In this document: one piece after another, positions 1 through 4,916 of the stretch
Numbering within the stretch: position 1 is the stretch's first letter
Layout of the letters: every line of letters begins with the position of its first letter
Source: an uncultured Rhodobacterales bacterium
Lineage (GTDB): Bacteria > Pseudomonadota > Alphaproteobacteria > Rhodobacterales > Rhodobacteraceae
Reading direction: 5' to 3'
DNA: 6,535 nt
Assembly: GCA_937901055.1 (NCBI GenBank)
Contig: CALCGO010000177.1
Location: forward strand, 1 to 6,535
The notes under the pieces: model-generated
What the model was told of the DNA's origin: nothing
The model's database searches: none
Seen by the model: the letters and a program-made list of their open reading frames with translations, nothing else
Translations under genes and position numbers: made by a program

Positions 1-236
1 GCCAAGCTTTCTAAGCACTCATCCGATAAACCGACGTGGATTGCACCGTCCATAATCGCGATTGTTGCTGGTGTCGCGCCTTGACCACGAATTTCCGCCT
101 CAATCATCCGTGCCGTTTCAACGTTTTGCGGATAGGGCATTCCGTGCGTGATAATGGTAGATTCCAAAGCCACTATCGGTGTGTTAGCGGCCATTGCCGT
201 CATAACTTCGGGCGAAAACGAGAGGGGTAGTTTCAT
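1..236 (-). CDS. psuG: Pseudouridine-5'-phosphate glycosidase, N-terminal part (runs off left edge)
   Basis: Only the first 78 codons are in the window. The enzyme splits the C-C glycosidic bond of pseudouridine 5'-phosphate to give uracil and ribose 5-phosphate, in the cytoplasm. The reading starts MKLPLSFSPEV and carries the family hallmark ALESTIITHGMPYPQN at about residues 23-38, followed by VETARMIEAEIR and, at about 54-68, GATPATIAIMDGAIH. The Glu of the ESTIITHG motif belongs to the active site in this family. The lysine expected to form the Schiff base lies beyond the edge and cannot be checked. The ATG (236-234) overlaps the TGA of the upstream kinase gene (235-233), so translation is probably coupled; no strong Shine-Dalgarno sequence of its own is seen. 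No frameshift is visible in the part present. The identification rests on a highly specific motif and a matching neighbour, and is close to certain. Confidence 0.95.
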   Translation of the reverse strand, partial: MKLPLSFSPEVMTAMAANTPIVALESTIITHGMPYPQNVETARMIEAEIRGQGATPATIAIMDGAIHVGLSDECLESL

Positions 237-1132
237 TTAGTTTCTTTCATAACGTGATCGGCCGCAGCCTTGACAGCCGTCTCCATAATTTCACGCAGAC
301 CTAATGTCGATGCTATTTCTGCACCAACGAAGGCTGCAAGGAACACATCGCCAGCACCGGTGGTTGTATTTGCTTCGACTTGTGGCGGAACGACAGAGAT
401 CACCCCGTTTTCGTTGCATAGCGCACCCTCGTCAGGGCCATCGGTTACAATCGCCCTGTGAGCGCCCATTTGAAAAAGTGCTTCGCTGGCTGCACGGCTG
501 TTCGCAAAACTACGATTGCACAATATTTCGGCTTCGCCTTTGTTTACGAACAAAGTAGCGGATTGTGCTTTCAACGCGGTCCGCATGCGTTCTGCCTTGC
601 CCGGACTTGCTGGAACAAAAGATAGATGTGCTTGGTCAAAGTCACGGTTTTCAGCAATCGATTCCAATGTCGAAACGGGAAGGTTGCCGTCAATCACAAC
701 CGACCCTTGCCATGGATTTCTCACGGTTCCCAGGCGGCCATCACGCACAGGTGCCAAGATCTGGTCGCCTGCTTTTTCCAAAGAAGCGCAATCAGCGATA
801 GCTCCGAAAACCACGCCGGAGGTCGTTTCGATGGCTAAATAGTTGTCAGTCGGGTCATCAACACGGCTAACATACTGACAATCGACGCCTGCTGATTCCA
901 GTTTCGAAATCAACTCGTCACCCTGCGCGTCGTTTCCTATTGTGGTTAGCAACGCGGCAGGCTGGCCACGCTCGACCAAGGCCAATGCTATGTTTAGGGC
1001 GACTCCGCCGGGACGGCGGCGGATAATTCCGGGAACATCGTTCCCGGGTTGCATATCGCAACTAGCACTTGCGATGATATCCCAAAGAGCCGAGCCGATG
1101 CACAGCACTGGTGGTGGCGAGGTTTCCGGCAT
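233..1132 (-). CDS. psuK: PfkB-family carbohydrate kinase, probable pseudouridine kinase
   Basis: A 299-residue kinase of the PfkB/ribokinase fold. Seen: the N-terminal substrate-side motif RRRPGGVALNIALAL (about 38-52, with the Gly-Gly pair at 42-43), the phosphate/Mg-associated NxxE motif NKGE (197-200), and the C-terminal signature NTTTGAGDVFLAAF (255-268), whose GAGD holds the catalytic base Asp262. Length is normal for the family. The start is supported by AAGGA on the minus strand (1144-1140) seven bases before the ATG. Family membership is certain. The substrate is inferred: the stop codon overlaps the start of psuG by 4 bp (ATGA), and PsuK-PsuG pairs or fusions phosphorylate pseudouridine and then cleave it. 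This would make pseudouridine 5'-phosphate in the cytoplasm as the first step of RNA-derived pseudouridine salvage. Another sugar or nucleoside kinase role is possible but less likely in this context. No transporter or regulator of the pathway is visible on this side of the pair. Confidence 0.88.
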   Translation of the reverse strand: MPETSPPPVLCIGSALWDIIASASCDMQPGNDVPGIIRRRPGGVALNIALALVERGQPAALLTTIGNDAQGDELISKLESAGVDCQYVSRVDDPTDNYLAIETTSGVVFGAIADCASLEKAGDQILAPVRDGRLGTVRNPWQGSVVIDGNLPVSTLESIAENRDFDQAHLSFVPASPGKAERMRTALKAQSATLFVNKGEAEILCNRSFANSRAASEALFQMGAHRAIVTDGPDEGALCNENGVISVVPPQVEANTTTGAGDVFLAAFVGAEIASTLGLREIMETAVKAAADHVMKETK

Positions 1133-1312
1133 TCTGCAGTCCTTAAGCAGTTACATTCCCAATACATTCATAAGGTATATCCGATGTGTTGTAATCCCTT
1201 GAATATCGGAACCACCCCCAACCTTATTGAGGCTTAGACTAAACGAAATACTTGAGTAGGATTTTAGCGTCAAAAAGTCTAACGTCACATAACGAATGGG
1301 GCGATCTAGGGG

Positions 1313-1339
1313 TTGCAATCCCTTGCGGGGTCGGCTAAT
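1313..1339 (+). promoter_or_regulatory. Candidate rpsB promoter
   Basis: TTGCAA (1313-1318) resembles a -35 box and GCTAAT (1334-1339) a -10 box, each matching four of six consensus bases, with a short 15-base spacer. If used, transcription would start near 1346 and give a leader of about 120 bases. The -35 element sits in an imperfect palindrome (1309-1322, GGGgTTGCAAtCCC). The spacing is below the optimum and TTGCGG (1323-1328) offers an alternative -35, so the assignment is tentative. Confidence 0.28.
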
Positions 1340-1340
1340 T

Positions 1341-1434
1341 GGCGCTCACTAGAAATCCACAGGCGGGGTCGCGGCTCTTGAGGGAGAAATCCTTGAGCGT
1401 CCACCGGTTGGGGCCAATTTGGCGCCTTCTCCCT
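1341..1434 (+). promoter_or_regulatory. Foldable leader upstream of rpsB, possible autoregulatory RNA
   Basis: Three complementary segments are seen. AGGGAGAA (1381-1388) pairs perfectly with TTCTCCCT (1427-1434); CTC (1375-1377) and GAG (1438-1440) could extend this stem beyond a 3x3 internal loop. Inside its loop, GCCAA (1413-1417) faces TTGGC (1419-1423), though a one-base loop means only part of it can close. GGCGCTCA (1341-1348) can pair with TGAGCGTC (1394-1401) with one G-U pair. This last pairing crosses the first, so the two form either a pseudoknot or alternative folds. The structure ends about 15 bases before the rpsB Shine-Dalgarno sequence. In enterobacteria S2 represses its own rpsB-tsf mRNA through the leader; a similar role here is inference. 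If transcription starts near 1346, most of the 1341-1348 arm would be absent. Confidence 0.35.
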
Positions 1435-1448
1435 GCTGAGGCTAAACC

Positions 1449-1455
1449 GGAAAGG
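1449..1455 (+). promoter_or_regulatory. Ribosome binding site that fixes the rpsB start
   Basis: GGAAAGG lies nine bases before the ATG at 1465. It selects this ATG over the in-frame TTG at 1339, which would add 42 residues unlike any S2 protein and has no suitable site in front of it. The protein from 1465 begins MALPEFTLRQLLEAG, as expected for alphaproteobacterial S2. Confidence 0.8.
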
Positions 1456-1464
1456 TATACTACA

Positions 1465-2253
1465 ATGGCTCTACCTGAGTTTACATTGCGCCAATTGCTT
1501 GAAGCAGGCGTTCACTTTGGTCACCAGACACACCGCTGGAATCCTCGCATGGACCGTTATATTTATGGCTCGCGCAATGGCATCCACATTCTGGACCTTA
1601 CACAAACAGTTCCAATGCTCGACGCGGCCCTTGCTGCTGTTCAGGCAGTTTCCGCCAAGGGCGGCCGTATTTTGTTCGTTGGCACGAAGCGCCAAGCACA
1701 AAAAGGCATCGCTGATGCGGCTGAACGTTCTGCACAGTATTACATGAACCACCGCTGGTTGGGTGGCACGCTGACAAACTTGCAGACTATTTCCAAGTCG
1801 ATCACACGCCTGAAAAATCTGGACGAACGTCTGGAAACAGGTATGGAAGGTCTGACTAAGAAAGAGCTTCTGAAAATGACTCGCGAGCAGGATAAACTGC
1901 AAGCCTCCCTTGGTGGCATCCGCGAAATGGGCGGCACGCCTGACATCATGTTTGTTATCGACACAAACAAGGAATCGCTTGCGATTGCCGAAGCTAACAA
2001 GCTTGGCATCCCTGTGATTGCTGTTGTTGACTCCAACTCCGACCCTGTTGGCATTGATTACCCGATCCCGGGCAACGACGATGCGGCGCGTGCGATTGCA
2101 CTTTATACAGACTTGATCGCGCGTGCAGCGCTTGACGGTATGGCTGCAAACCTTGGCGCCTCGGGCGTTGATCTTGGCGCAATGGAAGAAGCACCGCTTG
2201 AAGAAGCTGTTGCTGAAGAAGTTGCCGCTGAAGAAACACCAGCCGCCGAGTAA
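1465..2253 (+). CDS. rpsB: 30S ribosomal protein S2
   Basis: The 262-residue product is the small-subunit protein S2, which binds late in 30S assembly at the head-body junction and is needed for S1 attachment. Both classical family signatures are present: LLEAGVHFGHQTHRWNP (11-27), and the second at about 183-207, beginning PVIAVVDSNSDP and ending in IPGNDDA. Other typical blocks are GIHILDLTQT (39-48), ILFVGTKRQA (69-78) and NHRWLGGTLTN (95-105). The C-terminus (about 240-262) is an acidic Glu/Ala-rich tail, as in Rhodobacterales homologues. The start at 1465 was chosen over an in-frame TTG upstream on the basis of the Shine-Dalgarno sequence and homology. It is followed by tsf 110 bp downstream, the near-universal rpsB-tsf order, and both probably share a promoter upstream of rpsB. 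Identification is certain. Confidence 0.98.
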   Translation: MALPEFTLRQLLEAGVHFGHQTHRWNPRMDRYIYGSRNGIHILDLTQTVPMLDAALAAVQAVSAKGGRILFVGTKRQAQKGIADAAERSAQYYMNHRWLGGTLTNLQTISKSITRLKNLDERLETGMEGLTKKELLKMTREQDKLQASLGGIREMGGTPDIMFVIDTNKESLAIAEANKLGIPVIAVVDSNSDPVGIDYPIPGNDDAARAIALYTDLIARAALDGMAANLGASGVDLGAMEEAPLEEAVAEEVAAEETPAAE

Positions 2254-2267
2254 GGCATTTGGTTCTG

Positions 2268-2297
2268 GTCTGCCGCTTGTAATTATCGGCGGCAGAC
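2268..2297 (+). terminator. Strong hairpin just after rpsB (attenuator or partial terminator)
   Basis: GTCTGCCGC (2268-2276) is perfectly complementary to GCGGCAGAC (2289-2297): a 9-bp GC-rich stem with a 12-base loop, starting 14 bases after the rpsB stop codon. There is no run of T after the stem, so it is not a standard intrinsic terminator. It more likely protects the rpsB 3' end, marks a processing site, or sets the ratio of rpsB to tsf message. The structure is clear; its role is inferred. Confidence 0.5.
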
Positions 2298-2314
2298 ACA
2301 TATGAATTTCCCTT

Positions 2315-2340
2315 GCGCCTAAGCCACCCGCTTAAGGCGC
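2315..2340 (+). promoter_or_regulatory. Second hairpin in the rpsB-tsf gap, next to the tsf ribosome binding site
   Basis: GCGCCTAAGC (2315-2324) pairs with GCTTAAGGCGC (2330-2340) through ten base pairs with a single bulged base and a five-base loop CACCC. It ends ten bases before the tsf Shine-Dalgarno sequence (2351-2356). No T-run follows, so termination is unlikely. Control of tsf translation or mRNA stability is possible. It forms a tandem pair with the hairpin at 2268-2297. Confidence 0.45.
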
Positions 2341-2350
2341 CGAAATACTT

Positions 2351-2356
2351 AAGGAG
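2351..2356 (+). promoter_or_regulatory. Ribosome binding site that fixes the tsf start
   Basis: AAGGAG lies seven bases before the ATG at 2364. It rules out an in-frame TTG at 2313, inside the preceding hairpin region, which would add 17 unrelated residues. A GTG at 2361 is directly in front of the ATG and in frame, but ATG gives the expected MAITAKMVKELR N-terminus. Confidence 0.85.
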
Positions 2357-2363
2357 AGCTGTG

Positions 2364-3242
2364 ATGGCAATCACTGCAAAAATGGTTAAGGAACTGCGCG
2401 ACACAACTGCAGCAGGCATGATGGACGCGAAAAAAGCGTTGGTCGAAACAAACGGTGACATGGAGGCCGCGGTTGATTGGCTTCGCACCAAAGGTTTGGC
2501 AAAAGCTGCCAAGAAATCGGACCGTACTGCGGCTGAAGGCCTCGTTGGCGTTGCTGTCGATGGCGGCGTTGGCGTTGCTGTTGAAGTTAACTCCGAGACT
2601 GATTTCGTTGCCAAGAACACAGAATTCCAAGCCATGGTTTCAGACATCACGAAGGTTGCGCTTGGCGTAACTGACGTTGACGCGCTGAAAGCTGCTGATC
2701 TTTGTGGCAAGTCTGTTGAAGACGTTGTTGTTGCGAAAGTTGGCACAATTGGCGAAAACATGTCCGTTCGTCGGATGACACGCGTCGAAGGTGACTCGGT
2801 TGCTGCATACGTTCACAACGCGGCTGCTGACGGGCTTGGCCTGATCGGTGTTCTTGTTGCTGTTAAAGGCAATGACGAAAGCGGTATCGCTAAACAGATC
2901 GCTATGCACATTGCTGCGACCAACCCTGCATCTTTGTCCGAAGCTGACATGGACGCGGATGTTGTCGCACGTGAAGAAAAAATCTTGACCGAACAGGCTC
3001 AGGAATCCGGCAAGCCTGACAATATTATTCAGGGCATGATTAAAGGTCGCATGAAGAAATTCTATCAGGAAGTAACTCTCTTGAACCAGAAGTTCGTTAT
3101 GAACCCCGACATCACTGTTGCACAAGCTGCAAAAGACGCTGGCGTTGAAGTCGTTGCATATGCCCGCGTTCAGGTTGGCGAAGGCATCGAAAAAGTTGAA
3201 GAAGATTTCGCGGCCGAAGTTGCGAAAACTATGGGCGGCTAA
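2364..3242 (+). CDS. tsf: Translation elongation factor Ts
   Basis: EF-Ts (292 residues) is the nucleotide exchange factor that releases GDP from EF-Tu in the cytoplasm. The N-terminal UBA-like domain (about 1-50) contains LRDTTAAGMMDAKKAL (11-26). The core follows with EVNSETDFVAKN (74-85), where Asp80 and Phe81 are the residues that displace Mg2+ from EF-Tu. Later conserved blocks are QIAMHIAATNP (178-188), GKPDNIIQGMIKGRMKKFYQ (216-235) and LLNQKFV (239-245). The length is normal for the family. It lies 110 bp after rpsB with no promoter obvious between them, and two hairpins in the gap may set its level relative to rpsB. An intrinsic terminator follows 21 bases after the stop codon, so the rpsB-tsf unit ends here. 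The start is set by AAGGAG seven bases upstream. Identification is certain. Confidence 0.98.
   Translation: MAITAKMVKELRDTTAAGMMDAKKALVETNGDMEAAVDWLRTKGLAKAAKKSDRTAAEGLVGVAVDGGVGVAVEVNSETDFVAKNTEFQAMVSDITKVALGVTDVDALKAADLCGKSVEDVVVAKVGTIGENMSVRRMTRVEGDSVAAYVHNAAADGLGLIGVLVAVKGNDESGIAKQIAMHIAATNPASLSEADMDADVVAREEKILTEQAQESGKPDNIIQGMIKGRMKKFYQEVTLLNQKFVMNPDITVAQAAKDAGVEVVAYARVQVGEGIEKVEEDFAAEVAKTMGG
2544..2581 (+). repeat. 14-bp direct repeat inside tsf
   Basis: GTTGGCGTTGCTGT occurs at 2544-2557 and again at 2568-2581, exactly 24 bases apart and in the same frame. It encodes the repeated peptide VGVAV within EGLVGVAVDGGVGVAVEVNSE. The second copy falls where relatives carry a similar GVAVEVNSETDF block, so this is probably codon bias on a repetitive beta-strand region, perhaps helped by local slippage, not a functional DNA element. 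Confidence 0.6.
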
Positions 3243-3263
3243 ACTGTCACCCCGTTAATGCTT

Positions 3264-3300
3264 AAGGCGTCGTGACTTGAATGGTTGCGGCGCCTTTTTT
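3264..3300 (+). terminator. Intrinsic terminator of the rpsB-tsf operon
   Basis: AAGGCGTCG (3264-3272) pairs with CGGCGCCTT (3288-3296) through nine pairs with one G-U, and UGAC/GUUG (3273-3276/3284-3287) can continue the stem with further wobble pairs, leaving a loop of about seven bases. The stem runs into six T residues (3295-3300). This is a standard rho-independent terminator 21 bases after the tsf stop. On the minus strand no T-run follows the stem, so it looks one-directional. Its T-tract touches the stop codon of the converging small gene. Confidence 0.88.
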
Positions 3301-3478
3301 ATCTTTGTATGTCTTGTTGCGCAGATTGTGCATGCAACTGCATTATCGCCATTTCCTTGCAGCCATTTTTTGTGACCTCTTCTGCATTCTCCCATAACGG
3401 GTAGGAGCTGGGCGGATACTGCTCGGTATAGATTTTCCGCGCGACGACTTCGACGAGATAGTCTGGTAGTTCGATCAT
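3299..3478 (-). CDS. Small protein of unknown function (59 aa)
   Basis: A 59-residue product, starting MIELPDYLVEVVARKIYTEQ and ending HAQSAQQDIQR, lies convergent to tsf and divergent from pyrH. I do not recognise a named family. The pattern of a short helix with AR-x-IY, then YP, then LWENAEEV and a CKEMAIMQLHAQ helix resembles small hypothetical proteins common in alphaproteobacteria and phages, but that is recall from memory. There is no signal peptide or membrane segment, and a single Cys. The start at 3478 was chosen over an ATG ten codons upstream because GGAGGT sits immediately before it (3487-3482). A good promoter (TTGTGA, 17 bases, TAAAAT) lies about 45-70 bases upstream on the same strand. 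Reality is supported by promoter, ribosome site and protein-like composition; the function is unknown. Confidence 0.68.
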   Translation of the reverse strand: MIELPDYLVEVVARKIYTEQYPPSSYPLWENAEEVTKNGCKEMAIMQLHAQSAQQDIQR

Positions 3479-3508
3479 TTGACCTCCGCATTGGTCTGTA
3501 TTTACCAT
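3479..3508 (+). promoter_or_regulatory. Candidate pyrH operon promoter
   Basis: TTGACC (3479-3484, five of six consensus) and TACCAT (3503-3508, four of six) are 18 bases apart. Transcription would start near 3515, about 50 bases before the pyrH ATG. A promoter is expected here because the tsf terminator closes the upstream unit. It overlaps the ribosome site of the small minus-strand gene and faces that gene's promoter. TTGAAA at 3508-3513 is another possible -35, but no good -10 follows it. Confidence 0.38.
3482..3487 (-). promoter_or_regulatory. Ribosome binding site of the small minus-strand gene
   Basis: On the minus strand GGAGGT is followed by CAA and then ATG (3478-3476). The match to the anti-Shine-Dalgarno sequence is near perfect, though the spacing is on the short side. 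It favours the 59-residue start over the ATG at 3508, which lacks a comparable site. Confidence 0.7.
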
Positions 3509-3521
3509 TGAAACTATCAGT

Positions 3522-3550
3522 ATTTTACGTCATCTTACGGCAAATCACAA
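3522..3550 (-). promoter_or_regulatory. Sigma-70-type promoter for the small minus-strand gene
   Basis: Read on the minus strand: -35 TTGTGA (3550-3545, four of six consensus), a spacer of exactly 17 bases, and -10 TAAAAT (3527-3522, five of six). Transcription would start near 3515, giving a 5' leader of about 35 bases before the ATG at 3478. It is the best promoter match in the window. Its -35 end lies only about 17 bases before the pyrH start codon, so it runs away from pyrH. Confidence 0.6.
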
Positions 3551-3566
3551 ACAGGAGATTCTAGCG

Positions 3567-4304
3567 ATGCCGGATGGGGATATTACAACCAAACCGCCGT
3601 ATAACCGTGTGCTGTTAAAGATATCGGGCGAGGCATTGATGGGGGACCAACAGTTCGGCCTTCACCCTCCGACCGTCGAGCGTATCGCTAAAGAAATCAA
3701 GAAAGTTCATGATACCGGCGTCGAAATTTGTCTCGTAATCGGGGGTGGAAACATCTTTCGCGGGCTGCAAGGCAGCGCACAAGGTATGGAGCGTACGACT
3801 GCCGATTACATGGGAATGTTGGCGACAGTTATGAACGCGCTTGGCATGCAGGGTGCGCTGGAGGAACTGAACATCCATACACGCGTTATCTCGGCGATTC
3901 CAATGGATCAGGTTTGCGAGCCATACATTCGTCGCCGTGCCGTTCGCCATCTTGAAAAGAAGCGTGTGTGCATTTTTGCGGCCGGAACCGGCAACCCATA
4001 TTTCACAACGGATACGGCTGCGACGCTACGCGCGTCTGAGATGAAATGCGAAGCTATATTCAAAGGCACTCAGGTCGATGGCATTTATGATAGCGATCCA
4101 AAATCCAACCCTGATGCAAAACATTACCCGCGTGTAACCTATGACACGGTATTGCAGAGAAACCTGAAAGTGATGGATGCCTCCGCAATTGCGCTTGCGC
4201 GGGATAATGGATTGCCAATTGTTGTCTTCTCGTTGGATGCACCGGGCTGTTTTTTGAGTATTTTGCATGGTAAAGGCAAGTTTACCGTCGTAGAACCTAG
4301 TTAA
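3567..4304 (+). CDS. pyrH: Uridylate (UMP) kinase
   Basis: Bacterial UMP kinase (245 residues) converts UMP plus ATP to UDP plus ADP, the step that feeds UTP and CTP synthesis; it is a hexameric cytoplasmic enzyme of the amino-acid kinase fold, unrelated to eukaryotic UMP/CMP kinase. Seen: LLKISGEALMG (16-26) for ATP phosphates, VIGGGNIFRG (57-66), the DYMGMLATVMNAL block (80-92), GTGNPYFTTDTAA (140-152) for UMP binding, VDGIYDSDPK (170-179) and LKVMDASA (200-207). The N-terminal extension MPDGDITTKPPYN is short and variable, as in relatives. AGGAGA lies eight bases upstream of the ATG. It is the first gene of the pyrH-frr-cdsA-dxr run, and frr begins 21 bases after its stop. The family is usually regulated by GTP and UTP, which the sequence alone does not show. 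Identification is certain. Confidence 0.98.
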   Translation: MPDGDITTKPPYNRVLLKISGEALMGDQQFGLHPPTVERIAKEIKKVHDTGVEICLVIGGGNIFRGLQGSAQGMERTTADYMGMLATVMNALGMQGALEELNIHTRVISAIPMDQVCEPYIRRRAVRHLEKKRVCIFAAGTGNPYFTTDTAATLRASEMKCEAIFKGTQVDGIYDSDPKSNPDAKHYPRVTYDTVLQRNLKVMDASAIALARDNGLPIVVFSLDAPGCFLSILHGKGKFTVVEPS

Positions 4305-4325
4305 ACATTCCGCAGGAGACGAATT

Positions 4326-4889
4326 ATGTCTAACGAAATCGAAGATGTTGATCTGGACGATCTGGAAAAACGTATGGCCGGGGCGCTGAATTCGCTAAAG
4401 CACGACTTTAATTCTTTACGGACGGGTAGGGCCTCTGCTTCGATGTTGGATGCGGTTTTGGTTGACGCTTACGGTTCGGCAACTCCAATCAATCAAGTGG
4501 CGACGATTAACGTTCCTGAACCACGTATGGTCTCTGTTAACGTCTGGGATAAGACTATGGTTGCGGCTGTCGACAAGGCTATTCGCCAGTCTGGGTTGGG
4601 GTTAAACCCTGTGATGGATGGCACAACGTTACGCCTACCAATTCCCGAGCTGAACGAGGAACGCCGCCGTGACCTTACCAAGCTGGCTGGCCAATATGGC
4701 GAAAAAGCGCGGGTTTCGGTGCGCAACGTGCGTCGAGATGGTATGGACCATTTGAAAAAACTCAAAGAGTCGATGGGCGAAGATGACCAAAAGCTTTGGC
4801 ATGACGAGATTCAGGAGCTGACCGATAAAGCGATTGCGAATATCGACAAGGCGCTTGAGACGAAGCAAGAAGAAATCATGCAGGTCTAG
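4326..4889 (+). CDS. frr: Ribosome recycling factor
   Basis: RRF (187 residues, normal length) splits post-termination 70S complexes together with EF-G. It forms a tRNA-like L-shaped two-domain protein. Seen: the domain I helix with DFNSLRTGRASASML (27-41), then the small beta domain with PINQVATINVPEPR (54-67), and the return to the three-helix bundle with IRQSGLGLNP (86-95), LRLPIPELNEERRRDL (102-117) and ARVSVRNVRRDG (128-139), where the basic Arg cluster contacts 23S rRNA. The C-terminal helix is highly charged. AGGAGA (4314-4319) is six bases before the ATG, and the gene lies 21 bp after pyrH, so they are co-transcribed. The following gene is cdsA, only 27 bp away; the uppS gene usual at this position is missing. 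Identification is certain. Confidence 0.98.
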   Translation: MSNEIEDVDLDDLEKRMAGALNSLKHDFNSLRTGRASASMLDAVLVDAYGSATPINQVATINVPEPRMVSVNVWDKTMVAAVDKAIRQSGLGLNPVMDGTTLRLPIPELNEERRRDLTKLAGQYGEKARVSVRNVRRDGMDHLKKLKESMGEDDQKLWHDEIQELTDKAIANIDKALETKQEEIMQV

Positions 4890-4916
4890 TTTGAACGCTA
4901 TAAGCAGGACAATATT

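Larger units (their letters stand above)
1133..1464. other. Divergent intergenic region between psuK and rpsB
   Basis: About 330 bases separate the divergent psuK (minus) and rpsB (plus) start codons. I see no convincing protein-coding gene here. The right-hand part (about 1305-1464) holds the probable rpsB promoter and a leader able to fold, described separately. The left part is more AT-rich and should contain the promoter for psuK-psuG, but no clear -35/-10 pair stands out on the minus strand. A 6-bp inverted repeat TCCGAT/ATCGGA lies at about 1180-1210 with a 19-base spacer and could be an operator, though an element this short may be chance. The open frame running into rpsB from a TTG at 1339 is not regarded as coding. 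Confidence 0.7.

Noticed and set aside
36..230. 64-codon plus-strand frame at the left edge
   Set aside because: It lies opposite the psuG N-terminus, which carries a highly specific family motif; the Cys/Arg/His-rich product is a shadow.
1339..1464. In-frame 42-codon extension of rpsB from TTG at 1339
   Set aside because: The extension has no resemblance to S2, lacks a ribosome site and spans the structured leader. The ATG at 1465 has a Shine-Dalgarno sequence and gives the expected N-terminus.
1471..2301. Long open frame of 276 codons antisense to rpsB
   Set aside because: It mirrors the strongly biased rpsB coding sequence. The product is Cys/Arg/Asn-rich and irregular, with no ribosome site, so it is a codon-bias shadow.
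1994..2761. Long minus-strand open frame of 255 codons across rpsB and tsf
   Set aside because: It spans two confirmed genes and their gap, and its composition is low-complexity Ser/Thr/Ala then Gln/Arg, as expected from reversed GCT/GTT-rich codons.
2640..3125. 161-codon open frame antisense to tsf
   Set aside because: It is a shadow of the tsf frame with no start signals or recognisable domains.
3255..3491. Alternative 78-codon minus-strand frame in the tsf-pyrH gap
   Set aside because: It overlaps the 59-residue frame in another phase, is Arg-rich and irregular, crosses the terminator stem, and lacks a ribosome site as good as GGAGGT before 3478.
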